Notes under the pieces: generated by a model
Told to the model about the DNA's origin: nothing
Seen by the model: the letters and a program-made list of their open reading frames with translations, nothing else
Databases searched by the model: none
Made by a program: the position numbers and the translations under genes
Shown here: in pieces, positions 35,153-44,984 of the stretch
Layout: each line of letters starts with the position of its first letter
How positions within the stretch are numbered: position 1 is the stretch's first letter
Assembly (NCBI GenBank): GCA_903919145.1
Contig: CAIXGW010000357.1
Coordinates: forward strand, 1 to 64,000
DNA: 64,000 nt
Origin: an uncultured Myxococcales bacterium
GTDB lineage: Bacteria; Myxococcota_A; UBA9042
Reading direction: 5' to 3'

Positions 35153-36004
35153 TCAGGGCTGGCAGGTCGGACACCAGTAGGTCGCGCGCTGCCCCAGGAC
35201 CGCTTTGACCACAGCTGAGACCACGCCAGCCTGCTCGCAGCGATGGCAAGGCTGCCCCTTTCGGTCGTAGACGTCCAAGCGCTGCTGAAAGTAGCCCGGC
35301 TTCTCATCGCCGCTGGCAAAATCGCGCAGAGTCGAGCCGCCGGCGGCTATCGCTTCCTCCAAGACCCCGCGGCTGGCCCGCACCAATTCAGCGCACTGCT
35401 GCAGGGTCAGAGAGAGGGCTGGCCGCAGCGGGCTCACCTTGGCGCGATAGCACGTCTCGCTGGCATAGATGTTGCCGATACCGACCACCACCGCCGAGTC
35501 CATCAGCACCTGCTTGATCGCCACCTGCCGACCGCTGCAGGCCTGTAGCAGGACCTGGGCGTCAAAGGCCCCTTCCAGCGGCTCGGGGCCCAGGCCGGCC
35601 AGCAGCGGATGGCGCAGCGCCTCGGCCGCCACATCCAGCGACCCAAAGCGCCGCGCATCCACGTAGCGCAGCCACTGATCGCCCTGAGGCCCCTGCAAGC
35701 GCATGCGCCAATGTTCGTGCTTGCGCCGCTCTGGGGCGTCGCCGGCGGCCGCGGGCTCGACAAAGAGCCTGCCGCTCATGCCCAAATGCACCAACAGCGT
35801 CGGCCCGCTGGCGGTGGTCAGCAGCAGGTACTTGGCCCGCCGCTGCACCGCCGCCAGGGTCTGGCCCGGCAGCTGCCGCAGCTCTTCGACGGGCATGGGG
35901 TAGCGCAGATCCGCCCGATAGAGCGTGACTTCGGCGACCTGCTGGCCAGGCAAGCACGCCTGCAGATAGCGGCGCACCGTTTCGACTTCGGGCAATTCCG
36001 GCAT
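35153..36004 (-). CDS. mutM: Formamidopyrimidine-DNA glycosylase
   Basis: MPELPEVETVRR N-terminus and C-terminal CHRCEQAG...YWCPTC zinc finger. Confidence 0.97.
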   Translation of the reverse strand: MPELPEVETVRRYLQACLPGQQVAEVTLYRADLRYPMPVEELRQLPGQTLAAVQRRAKYLLLTTASGPTLLVHLGMSGRLFVEPAAAGDAPERRKHEHWRMRLQGPQGDQWLRYVDARRFGSLDVAAEALRHPLLAGLGPEPLEGAFDAQVLLQACSGRQVAIKQVLMDSAVVVGIGNIYASETCYRAKVSPLRPALSLTLQQCAELVRASRGVLEEAIAAGGSTLRDFASGDEKPGYFQQRLDVYDRKGQPCHRCEQAGVVSAVVKAVLGQRATYWCPTCQP

Positions 36005-36028
36005 GGTGGGATCCTGGGGCTGGGCGGT

Positions 36029-36970
36029 TCAGCGCTCTCGCATCAGCCTGCCGGCGTGCTTGCTGCAGTCCAGCGTGCGCATCATCAAGCCCATGTCGCG
36101 GGACAGTTGCTCTCCGGGAGGCGGAGTTTTGCGCAGCTGGTCTTCGGTCTGCCCCTGGGCCAGCGCCGCTGTCAGCGCCTGCCCGTGCTCCAGCCGCGCC
36201 TTGAGGTCCCTGCCAGCGCAGAAGGTAAACGCCGCCAGCCTCCGCAGCTTGTCGGCGCGGGTCAGGCGAGCGGCAGGGGCGCCACTCTCCTGCGGCTGAT
36301 CCCCTTCCAGCGCCAGACCTTGCTGCTTGGCGATGGCAGAGTAGCGGTCGTACAGCGCCTCGGCCCGCCGGCGCAGCCCCTGCAGCTCGGGCGCCAGGCT
36401 TGAGTGGACCCGCAGCAGCGGAATCGGATCGTAGTCCTCTTCACTGCCCCGTCGCGCAGAGAATTCGCGGTACAGCGCCTCTACCACGCCAAAATAGCCT
36501 CGCAGCAGGACCTCTGTATGTTCGTCTCGCAGTGCGGCGTTTTGAACTTCTTTCTCCAGCTCGTCCGCAGGAGGCGGCGGCGGCGGTAGGCGCGCCAGGC
36601 GAAGGCTGGGCGGCGGTACGGCCCGCTGGGGAGCTCCCGCCGGCACGGGCTGCGGCGCCGGATAGCGCGCCCCGGCAAACGCTACAGCGTGGGGCTGCGG
36701 GTCCTTCTTGAGCTCGACCTGCGGGCCGCCACAGCCAGCCAGCACCGACACTGCCAGCACCGACACTGCCAACGCCGACACACCCAACACTGACCTACCC
36801 AACACTGACCCACCCAACACTGACCCACCCAACACTGACCCACCCAACTCTGACCCACCCAACTCTGACCCAGCCAGCGTCAAAAACGCCGCGAGGCGCC
36901 CTGGACTCCCTAGCTGGTCCAAAGCGCCCCGCGCGACTGCCCATGGCTGGCTAGACTTCAGCAAATCCAA
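36029..36970 (-). CDS. Putative lipoprotein with tandem-repeat signal peptide
   Basis: GSELGGSELGGSVLGGSVLGGSVLGRSVLGVSALAVSVLAVSVLAGC with LAGC lipobox. Confidence 0.7.
   Translation of the reverse strand: MDLLKSSQPWAVARGALDQLGSPGRLAAFLTLAGSELGGSELGGSVLGGSVLGGSVLGRSVLGVSALAVSVLAVSVLAGCGGPQVELKKDPQPHAVAFAGARYPAPQPVPAGAPQRAVPPPSLRLARLPPPPPPADELEKEVQNAALRDEHTEVLLRGYFGVVEALYREFSARRGSEEDYDPIPLLRVHSSLAPELQGLRRRAEALYDRYSAIAKQQGLALEGDQPQESGAPAARLTRADKLRRLAAFTFCAGRDLKARLEHGQALTAALAQGQTEDQLRKTPPPGEQLSRDMGLMMRTLDCSKHAGRLMRER
36741..36875. repeat. 15-bp tandem repeat, 9 units, within the lipoprotein signal-peptide coding region
   Basis: Units AGCACCGACACTGCC x2, AACGCCGACACACCC, AACACTGACCTACCC, AACACTGACCCACCC x3, AACTCTGACCCACCC, AACTCTGACCCAGCC. 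Confidence 0.95.
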
Positions 36971-36973
36971 GCC

Positions 36974-38371
36974 CTACTGCGGAATCCGCCCGTCGTTGCG
37001 CGGGCTGCCAAACGGCGCGATCCACGCGTCTGAGGTGGCGATCTTGCCGGCGTTGAAGGCGCGGATGGTGGCGCCGTCCCACACGTACAGGGTGCCGTCG
37101 GGGCCAAGCACCGGAGACGGCCGCACGCCCGGGTTGATCCAGGTGGCCGGCTGAGCCATAAAGCCAGTCGACAAGCTCACTTCGCCCACAGAGGCGTCGT
37201 ACAGCGCAATGCCCAGGACCTGGCCGTTCTTGTCGAGCGCCGTCACAGCGCCGTCGGTCGACACGTACAGCGTGCCATCAGCGGCTATGACCGGCCGACC
37301 CGCGGGGTGGTGCTGGGTGTGGAAGGTGTCGACCGGCGTGGTGCCGCTGGACGCCGGAGCCAGGAACTTGCTGGGAGAGAAAGAGCTCTGCTTGGTAGAG
37401 AAGCCGTCATACACCCAGCGCTTGGCGCCCGTGGCGGCGTCGATCGCGTACAGCGGGTCAATGGGCTCTACCCGCTTCTCCCACACCGGAAAGTAGACCA
37501 CGTCGCGGGTGACCGTCGGCGCCGAGGCCACGGTGCAGTCCTGGCAGTCAGGCTGGAACGACCACTCGATCTCGCCACCGTCAGAGACGCGCACCAGCTT
37601 GTGGTCTTGGGCGGTGACGACGTAGGTCTCGCCCTTGGGGCCCGGGGCAAAGTCGACGGCGCCAGTGGAGAACTCGCGGGTCCACAGCACCTTGCCGGCA
37701 GCATCTTCAGCCACCAGCTTGCCAAACTGCTGAACAGAGGCGACCTCACTGCCGATCAGGCTGGTAAAGCCCTTGGGCTGCTGCAGGTAGCGGATGGAGC
37801 CATCGGGCAGGACGGCCGCGGGCGAGGCGCCGGTGCGCTGGCTGGAGACCTGGCCGGTCGTGCTGTCCATCACGTGCAAGGTGGCGTCACCGCCGTTGTC
37901 GCTGGTGGCTACGTAGACGCGGCCGTTGCCGATCGACGCCGGGGTGCCCACCGGCGCGCCCTTGATGGTGGCAGTCCAGCGCTTGGACTGCACCGCGCTG
38001 CCATTGAGGGACGCCACCTGGGTGTTGGAGAAGTCGCCCCCAACGATCATCAGGTTGCCCGAGCCGTCTTGCGACGGAACGGTGAGCTCTTTGTCGGCTG
38101 CGCCCAGCGACTCTAGCCCGCCGGTCTTGGTGATGCGCAGCAGTTCTTTGCCGCGGGCGACCACCAGCTGGCCATCCTGCATCGCCACCGGCGGCCACTC
38201 TACCGGGGTCGCCGTCAGGTCGATGTTGTAGACCAGGTTGCCGAACTCACCGCAGACGTGGACCCCCTGGACGTCGCGGCAGGTGTCATTTTCCTGGCAG
38301 CCCGCCATGCCCAGGCCCACCAAGGCACTGGCGGCAAGCACGGCAGAGACTAGAGAATTCAAAGGGCGCAT
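36974..38371 (-). CDS. PQQ-binding-like beta-propeller lipoprotein
   Basis: Lipobox MAGC; repeated DGTLYV / LYAIDAATGAKRWVYDG / DGSGNLMIVGG motifs. Confidence 0.85.
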   Translation of the reverse strand: MRPLNSLVSAVLAASALVGLGMAGCQENDTCRDVQGVHVCGEFGNLVYNIDLTATPVEWPPVAMQDGQLVVARGKELLRITKTGGLESLGAADKELTVPSQDGSGNLMIVGGDFSNTQVASLNGSAVQSKRWTATIKGAPVGTPASIGNGRVYVATSDNGGDATLHVMDSTTGQVSSQRTGASPAAVLPDGSIRYLQQPKGFTSLIGSEVASVQQFGKLVAEDAAGKVLWTREFSTGAVDFAPGPKGETYVVTAQDHKLVRVSDGGEIEWSFQPDCQDCTVASAPTVTRDVVYFPVWEKRVEPIDPLYAIDAATGAKRWVYDGFSTKQSSFSPSKFLAPASSGTTPVDTFHTQHHPAGRPVIAADGTLYVSTDGAVTALDKNGQVLGIALYDASVGEVSLSTGFMAQPATWINPGVRPSPVLGPDGTLYVWDGATIRAFNAGKIATSDAWIAPFGSPRNDGRIPQ

Positions 38372-38501
38372 GAGTTCCTCCTGGATAGACGCAACGGAAG
38401 GCACGCGAAGATAACGTCCAAGTGGTCAAACGATTCAATCGACGCGATTCCAAGGTAACTGTTGCCCGGGCCGCACGCAACAAGGATTTTTGGGTCTGCC
38501 A

Positions 38502-40199
38502 TCAGCTGGGTCCTGGAGCCCCCAAGCCAGTGCGCCGACTGCGCAGGCGCGAGGCCAACCCCACAAGGCGCCTGGGCATTCCGGGCATGCTGACCAAGCC
38601 ACCCACCACCAGCAGCACGGCCAGCCAGGCCGCTCCGGCCACCGCCAGCTGAACCGCTCGCACCAGCGCCACGGGCACTGCGCCAAGCCCAGCCAGCCAG
38701 GCCGCCAGCGGCTGGGCCGCCCAGCGATCGGCAGCCGCGGTCGCCAATCCGGCGAGCACCGCTACCAGGGCCGCCTTGGCCGCTCCGCGCAGCAACTGCT
38801 TGAGGTCCAGGCCCAGGTGCTTTCGCGCCAGCCCAGCCAGCACCGCCACTTGCAAGGTGATGCCCGAGGTGCCGGCGATGCAAAGGCCCAGGATCTCGTG
38901 GCCGGTCCAGCCCGCCAGCGCCTGGTAGACGGGAAACATGCCAACGGTGACGATCGTGGTGGCCACCATCGGTCGCCAGGTGTCGCCCGTGGCGTAGAAG
39001 GCCCGCGCCATCACCTGCTGCGCACCCCAAGCCGCAATGCCAATGGACAGCGGCACCAGCGCCTCGGCCGTCGCGGCGGCATCGGCTGGAGAAAACCTGC
39101 CGTATTGAAACAAGAACTCTACCACGGGCTGGGCCAAGGGCAGCAGCGCCGCCGTAAAGACCAAAGACAAGCCGATGACCGCCGCCAGCGAATTGGCCAA
39201 GGTTGTGGCCAGCTCTTCGCGCTTGCCCTCGGCGTGCAGCCGCGCCAGATAGGTGCCCGCCGCTTGGCCAGCCGCCGTGCCCAGCAGACCAATCGGCACC
39301 AGCATCACCCGCCGGGCTGTCATCAGCCACGAGATCGAGCCGGGGGCCAGCGAGGAGCCAAAGTGCTTGACCAGCCACTCGTCCACCGTGGTCAGGCTGA
39401 CGCCGATCATCAGCGGCGCGGCCACCCACAGAAAGCGCCGCACTTCGTGGTCTCGCAAGCGCAGCTCAAAGCGGAATTTCAGCTGGTTGCGCGCAGCGAT
39501 CACCGGCACCAGCAGGCCGCCCAGCAGCGCCCCGACCAGCGCACCCCAAGAGAACCCTTCGATCTGACCGGCTTGGCCGCCGATGAGACCGCCGACAATG
39601 ATGCCGCCGTTGTACAGCAGCGGGGTCAAGGCCATGGCGCGGAAGCGCTGACGGGCCAGCAGCGCCGCCTGCACCAGGCCGCCGATCAGGAAAAACAGCT
39701 GCGCTGGCAAGACGATGCGCGTCAGGTGGACGGTCTGCTGGATCTTGTCGGCCGAGAAGCCGGGAAACCACAGCGCCACCGCCGGCTCAGCCAGCAGCCA
39801 GGCCGCGCCAATGAGCACCAAGGCGGCGACCATCATGGCCGTGCAGACCACAGAGAAAGCCCGGTCGGCCTCTGAAAACTCGCCCATAGCTTGGGGATTG
39901 CGGTCTTGCTTGGCGTACAGCTCGGCCATGCGCGGCAGCAGAGACACAGACAGCGCGCCGCCAGCCAGCAGGTAGTTGATCAGGTCGGGCAAGGTGAAAG
40001 ACGCCTGGTAGACGTCGGTCTGGCCGGTGGCGCCAAACTCATAGGCGATGAGCCAGTCGCGCCCGTAGCCCAGCAGCCGCGACAGCAGACTGCTGGCGGC
40101 CAACAGCAGCGCCGCCGCGCGGATGCCCTGCTGGGTAGACTGGGGCGACGATGGGGAGGCGTCCTTCATGGCTGCGTACAGTAGCCGCTCAATTGGCAA
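38502..40199 (-). CDS. murJ: Lipid II flippase MurJ
   Basis: SSLLSRLLGYGRDWLIAYEFGATGQTDVYQASFTLPDLINYLLAGGALSVSLLP. Confidence 0.95.
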   Translation of the reverse strand: MPIERLLYAAMKDASPSSPQSTQQGIRAAALLLAASSLLSRLLGYGRDWLIAYEFGATGQTDVYQASFTLPDLINYLLAGGALSVSLLPRMAELYAKQDRNPQAMGEFSEADRAFSVVCTAMMVAALVLIGAAWLLAEPAVALWFPGFSADKIQQTVHLTRIVLPAQLFFLIGGLVQAALLARQRFRAMALTPLLYNGGIIVGGLIGGQAGQIEGFSWGALVGALLGGLLVPVIAARNQLKFRFELRLRDHEVRRFLWVAAPLMIGVSLTTVDEWLVKHFGSSLAPGSISWLMTARRVMLVPIGLLGTAAGQAAGTYLARLHAEGKREELATTLANSLAAVIGLSLVFTAALLPLAQPVVEFLFQYGRFSPADAAATAEALVPLSIGIAAWGAQQVMARAFYATGDTWRPMVATTIVTVGMFPVYQALAGWTGHEILGLCIAGTSGITLQVAVLAGLARKHLGLDLKQLLRGAAKAALVAVLAGLATAAADRWAAQPLAAWLAGLGAVPVALVRAVQLAVAGAAWLAVLLVVGGLVSMPGMPRRLVGLASRLRSRRTGLGAPGPS

Positions 40200-40337
40200 A
40201 TCACCAGACCGGCCACGGCAGGTCGATCACCCAACCCCCTGCCGCAGAAACTAATTTGCACTTGCTGACGGGGACGGCTGCAGCGTTGTACCTGGGGAAC
40301 TTGACAGTGCCGGCCGATCGCGTACACCCCGCACCCC

Positions 40338-41165
40338 ATGAATCTACTCGACGCGACATTGCTGGGCCTCGTAGAAGGGCTGACCGAATTTGTGCCCGTT
40401 TCTTCTACCGGCCACCTGATCCTGGCCGGAGCGGCGCTGGGGCTGGAAAAGGACCCGCAGCTCAAGGCCGCAGTAGATGCCTTTGACATTGTTATTCAAG
40501 CCGGGGCGTGGCTGGCGTGCATCTGGTACTACGCGCCGCTGCTGCTGAACCGACTGGCCGATCTGCGCAGCGACTCGGCAGAGAGGCGGGAGCGCGGCAC
40601 GCGGCTGGTGGTGGCCTTGAGCATCGCCTTTGTGCCAGTGATGATCGTCGGGCTGCTGGGGCGCAAGCTGATCAAGAGCCTGCTGTTTGGCACCGCGCCG
40701 GTGGCAGTGGCTCTGGCGGTGGGCGGGGTGGTCATGATCGCTGCCGACCTTTGGCTGAACCGCCGGCCCAGGCCCGCCAAGCCGCTGGAGCAGATCGACC
40801 TGAAGACCGCGGCGATTGTCGGGTTCTTTCAGTGCTTCAGCTTGGCGCCCGGCACGTCGCGGTCGATGGCGACCCTGATTGGCGGGTTGGTGGGCGGGCT
40901 GGACCGGCGCGCCGCCGCTGATTTTGCGTTCTTGCTGGCGATACCAGTACTTGGCGCGGCAACGGCCTACGAGCTGATCAAAGAGTGGCGGGTGCTGGTC
41001 GATGGCATTGGGCCGGTCGCCATCACCGTGGGCCTGATCACCAGCTTTATTACCGGCTGGGCGTCGATTGCCGTGTTCCTCAAGGTACTGGCGCGGGTGG
41101 GGCTGGTGCCGTTTGGCATCTACCGCTTGATCCTGGCCGCCGTGGTGTGGAAAACCCTGGTGTGA
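40338..41165 (+). CDS. uppP: Undecaprenyl-diphosphatase
   Basis: LVEGLTEFVPVSSTGHLIL and SLAPGTSRSMATLIGGL. Confidence 0.97.
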   Translation: MNLLDATLLGLVEGLTEFVPVSSTGHLILAGAALGLEKDPQLKAAVDAFDIVIQAGAWLACIWYYAPLLLNRLADLRSDSAERRERGTRLVVALSIAFVPVMIVGLLGRKLIKSLLFGTAPVAVALAVGGVVMIAADLWLNRRPRPAKPLEQIDLKTAAIVGFFQCFSLAPGTSRSMATLIGGLVGGLDRRAAADFAFLLAIPVLGAATAYELIKEWRVLVDGIGPVAITVGLITSFITGWASIAVFLKVLARVGLVPFGIYRLILAAVVWKTLV

Positions 41166-41221
41166 CCGGCCCATCGTCGCTGGGGTGGGCCCAGCAATTG
41201 CCAGCGTTTGTGGAGGATCAC

Positions 41222-42043
41222 GTGACCGCGACCGTGCTGCGCCCCATCGCCGTTGTGACCGCCGGGGGAACCCGCGAGCCGCTGGATGAAGTCCGCCACC
41301 TGACCAACCTGGCTACCGGGGCGCTGCCCGCGGCCATGGCAGAGCAGCTGCTGGCACGCGGCTGGCAAGTCGAGTACATCTGCGGTCCCGGGGCGGTGCG
41401 GCCGGGGGTGCTGCACCTGGACCTCAACGTCCGGGCCGACGACTGGCGCGCCCGCCTGGCCGAAGCCGAGCTGCGGGCCGCCGACCTCCACAACAGGCTG
41501 CGCCACGGCGAGCTGCATCTGCATCCGATTCAAACAGCTGTAGAAATGGCAGCGACCCTGGCGGACGTCTGTCGGCGCGCCCAGCCAGCAGCGGTGGTGT
41601 GCGCTGCGGCGGTGGCCGACTACGCCCCGCGGGCCCAGCCAGGCAAGCTGAGCTCGCGCCAAGGGCCCGATGGCAGCGCGGCCCCCCTGACCCTGCACCT
41701 GGATCCCACCCCCAAAGCCATCGACGGGGTCAAGGTCGCGGCGCCCGCCACGCGGCTGCTGGGCTTTAAACTGCTTGCCGGCGCTGCAGAATCCGAGCTG
41801 ATAGCGGCAGCCAGGGCGCTGTCGACCCGGGCCGGGGCTGACATGGTCTACGCCAACGACGTCCGCACCTACAAGGCGGGCCAGCGCACCGGGCTGCTGC
41901 TGGGTCCCCAGGGCCAAGAGCTGGCCAGGCTGGACGGCGGAACGGGACCGCAAGCCCTGCGCCATCTTGCCGAACTGCTGGTCCATGCGCTGATTTTTGA
42001 CCTCGACCGCCGCGGCGATTCAGAGAATCCCACGGCCAAGTGA
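41222..42043 (+). CDS. CoaB-like phosphopantothenate-cysteine ligase domain (stand-alone)
   Basis: AVVTAGGTREPLDEVRHLTNLATGALPAAMAEQLLARGW, VCAAAVADYAP, LLGFKLLAG, DMVYANDV; GTG start. Confidence 0.85.
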   Translation: MTATVLRPIAVVTAGGTREPLDEVRHLTNLATGALPAAMAEQLLARGWQVEYICGPGAVRPGVLHLDLNVRADDWRARLAEAELRAADLHNRLRHGELHLHPIQTAVEMAATLADVCRRAQPAAVVCAAAVADYAPRAQPGKLSSRQGPDGSAAPLTLHLDPTPKAIDGVKVAAPATRLLGFKLLAGAAESELIAAARALSTRAGADMVYANDVRTYKAGQRTGLLLGPQGQELARLDGGTGPQALRHLAELLVHALIFDLDRRGDSENPTAK

Positions 42044-42046
42044 GGA

Positions 42047-42979
42047 TCACTGGCCGCGGGCCGGTCTCTTGGCCTTGGCGGGTGGCGGCCGCTGCGCTTG
42101 GGCCTGGGCTTGCGCCGCCATCTGGCTGTCCAGCGCCACCAGCGCCTTGAGCATCGCCCGGCCAAATTGGTCCTGGACCGCGGGATCCGTCAGCTGCGGC
42201 GCTTCCTCTGGATGGGTGACATAGCCGATCTCCAGCACGACCGCCGCCATCCGGGCCTCTTTGAGCACGCCAAACGGCGCCTGGCGCACCCCGCGAAACC
42301 GCGCTGCCGGGCGAACGGTCTTCAGCGCTTCGCCCAGTGCCAGCGCCAGCCTTTCTGAGCGCTGGTGCTGCGCCGCCAGCTCCATGTCAGAGAGAATGCC
42401 GCCCACCGACCAGGCCAGCCCGCCGGTAGCGTCGGCGACGCGGATCCCTTCTTCGCGCTCGACCAGGGCCCGGGCGGCTTCTGCAGAAGCATCAGCAGCC
42501 AGAAAAAACACTTCCATGCCGCTGGCTTCACCGGCCTCATGGGCGTTGGCGTGGATGCTGATCAGGGCGTCGGCTCGCCAGTCATTGGCCAGCCGCGGCC
42601 GCTGGCGCAGCTCGACGGCCACGTCGCGCTCCCGCGTCAGCAGCACTTCTACGTCGCTGCGGGCGCTCAGCCACGCCGCGGCGCGCCTGGCCACGTCCAG
42701 GCATAGCTCTTTCTCGCGTATGCCGGCGCTGCCCAGTGCCCCCAGGTTGTCGCCACCGTGGCCCGGGTCCAGCACCACCCGTCGCACGTGCTTGAGGCTG
42801 ATGCGCTTGACCGCCGGCTCCGCCTTGGCATCCGGGCTGCGACCTTGGCCTGGGCCAGCGGGCTTGTCTGTGGCTGAGGCTGGCAAGGCTGACACGGCCG
42901 CACTGAAGGCAGTGACCAGGACCAGGGCTTTGACAAATCGGCGCACTGCCATGGCTTTCTTCCAAATACGACGGCCCAT
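42047..42979 (-). CDS. N-acetylmuramoyl-L-alanine amidase (Amidase_3)
   Basis: VVLDPGHGGDNLGALG, LLTRERDV, SIHANAHE, VVLEIGYVTHPEEA. Confidence 0.95.
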   Translation of the reverse strand: MGRRIWKKAMAVRRFVKALVLVTAFSAAVSALPASATDKPAGPGQGRSPDAKAEPAVKRISLKHVRRVVLDPGHGGDNLGALGSAGIREKELCLDVARRAAAWLSARSDVEVLLTRERDVAVELRQRPRLANDWRADALISIHANAHEAGEASGMEVFFLAADASAEAARALVEREEGIRVADATGGLAWSVGGILSDMELAAQHQRSERLALALGEALKTVRPAARFRGVRQAPFGVLKEARMAAVVLEIGYVTHPEEAPQLTDPAVQDQFGRAMLKALVALDSQMAAQAQAQAQRPPPAKAKRPARGQ

Positions 42980-43063
42980 CGGCCAGCCATCCCGCCGGGC
43001 GTGGCGCCGACAGGGCCCAACCGTAGCGCAGACTAGACAAATGTCAAGTGCGAGCCCGCTCGG

Positions 43064-44677
43064 CTAGTGCAAGCCGGCCATCACCTTGGCCAACAGAGCC
43101 TCTAGCATATTGAAATCCAGGGGCTTGGTCAGATACCCGTCCATCCCGGCGGCAATGCAGTTGGCGTCGTCGCCCTTCATGGCGTTGGCGGTCAAGGCCA
43201 CCACCGGCAAGCGACTGCCCGGCGCTTCAGCCTGACGGATGCGCTGGGTGGCCACCAGACCGTCCAGTACCGGCATGTGGACGTCCATCAGCACCAGATC
43301 GAAGGGCTGCAGTGTAGCCGCGGCAAAGGCGGCCTCGCCGTCGGTCACGTGATGCACCACGCAGGCCCGCCGGTGGAGCCAGCGCTGCAGTACCATGGCG
43401 TTGACCGGATTGTCTTCCGCCAGCAGGATCTTGAGGGGGCGCGACAGGGTCTTGGGCATGTGCCGCGGCGTCACTTCCTGCAGCCAGGCCTTGCTCGGCG
43501 GCGGCTCTGCCCGCGGCGCTGGAATCTGCACGGTAAAGCGCGTGCCGCACGGCTGCTCTCCCTGCACGGTGACGGTTCCGCCGAGCTTGATCACCAGCTC
43601 GCGGCAGATGGTCAGCCCCAAGCCGGTGCCGCCAAAGCGGCGGGTCGTCGAGCCGTCTTCTTGGACAAACGGCGCAAAAACGGCGTCTCTGCGGTCTGGC
43701 GCGATGCCGATGCCCGTGTCAATGACGGCCAGCGTCAGGCAGTCCTGGCCCCAGGCGATGGTCACAGCAATGCCACCGCGCTGGGTGAACTTGACGGCGT
43801 TGTCGACCAGGTTGCTGAGCACCTGGCGTAGGCGGGTGGGGTCGCCAGTCAGCCACTCGGGCACGCCTGGGGCCTGCTCTACGGCGAATTCCAAGCCCTT
43901 GGACAAGGCGTTGGTACGAAAGCTGGCCAAGGTCTCGCGAAGCAGTCGGTTGACCTCATAGGGAACGGTCTCTACTTCCAGCTTGCCAGCCTCGATCTTG
44001 GACAGGTCCAAAATGTCATTGACAATGGCCAGCAGCCCGCGTGCGGCTCCGTCGATCGCCGTGATGTACTCGTGCAGTTCGTCAAAGTCCCTGGCGTCCT
44101 GCGCCAGCCCGGTCAAGCCCAGGATGCCGGCCACTGGGGTGCGCACCTCATGGCTGACGTTGGCCAGGAACTGCGACTTGGCTTGCAGGCTGACCTCAGC
44201 GGCTTCGCGGGCCAGCACCAGGTCCGTCACGTCCTGGGTCGTGCCCGATATTCGCCTCATCCGTCCCGTGGCGTCGCGTTCTACATCGCCGATGCCCTGC
44301 ACGTGGCGCACGGTGCCATCGAGCCGGACGATACGGTAAGACACCGTCTCAAGCTGTCCAGCAAAGTCGGTTCGCCGCAGAAACCCCAGCACCCGCTCGC
44401 GATCTTCGCTGTGAATCTGGTGGTAGTACTCGGCCAATTCTGGCGCGCCATCGCTGGGATCGCGACCAAAAATCAGGCACATCTCTGGGGACCAGACCAT
44501 CTGGCGCTGGGAGTAGTCGTAGGACCACAGGCCTACGTGGGCCAGGCGCTGGACCTTGGCAAGCTCGCCGCGGGCACTGTCCAGCTGAGCGCGCAGTGCG
44601 GCCATTTCGCTGCGGCAAGACGCAAGGTCCGCGGCCTCAGCGCAGTCCAGTTCATCGGCTGTCCTTGTTGTTTCCAC
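43064..44677 (-). CDS. PAS-HisKA-HATPase-REC hybrid histidine kinase, no evident TM segment
   Basis: FLANVSHEVRTPVAGILGLT, NDILDLSKIEAGKLEVE, DTGIGIAPDRR, GTGLGLTICRELV, receiver LLAEDNPVNAMVLQ...DLVLMDVHMPVLDGL. Confidence 0.96.
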   Translation of the reverse strand: METTRTADELDCAEAADLASCRSEMAALRAQLDSARGELAKVQRLAHVGLWSYDYSQRQMVWSPEMCLIFGRDPSDGAPELAEYYHQIHSEDRERVLGFLRRTDFAGQLETVSYRIVRLDGTVRHVQGIGDVERDATGRMRRISGTTQDVTDLVLAREAAEVSLQAKSQFLANVSHEVRTPVAGILGLTGLAQDARDFDELHEYITAIDGAARGLLAIVNDILDLSKIEAGKLEVETVPYEVNRLLRETLASFRTNALSKGLEFAVEQAPGVPEWLTGDPTRLRQVLSNLVDNAVKFTQRGGIAVTIAWGQDCLTLAVIDTGIGIAPDRRDAVFAPFVQEDGSTTRRFGGTGLGLTICRELVIKLGGTVTVQGEQPCGTRFTVQIPAPRAEPPPSKAWLQEVTPRHMPKTLSRPLKILLAEDNPVNAMVLQRWLHRRACVVHHVTDGEAAFAAATLQPFDLVLMDVHMPVLDGLVATQRIRQAEAPGSRLPVVALTANAMKGDDANCIAAGMDGYLTKPLDFNMLEALLAKVMAGLH

Positions 44678-44717
44678 TGAGGAGCCTCATGAGGAAAGGT
44701 GCCGCAAACGCCCGCGC

Positions 44718-44771
44718 CCCTGGCCCTGACCCTGACCCTGGCCCTGACCCTGACCCTGGCCCTGACCCTGA
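44718..44771. repeat. 18-bp tandem repeat CCCTGGCCCTGACCCTGA x3
   Basis: Three exact units in the intergenic region between divergent genes. Confidence 0.97.
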
Positions 44772-44984
44772 CCCCCAACCCGGCCTGCGCGCATGGCCCT
44801 GACAATGAAAGCGACAAGGAAGACACAGTATCGCACCGAGGATGCACCGTTGGCAGTTTGGGCGCAAGATCGGCTAGCCGCAACACCAATCTGCGGTGCA
44901 AAAGCTCGCGGCGACCGCCCCGGGGATGCAGTGGAGGATTGGCCGGGATCGTGGCAAGATAGGGCAAGGTCTGCGGAGGACGCC

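Noticed and set aside
36708-37154. Plus-strand ORF with STDTASTDTANADTPNTDPPNTD repeats
   Set aside because: Antisense reading of the lipoprotein signal-peptide repeat; the minus strand has a lipobox and coherent lipoprotein, the plus strand does not
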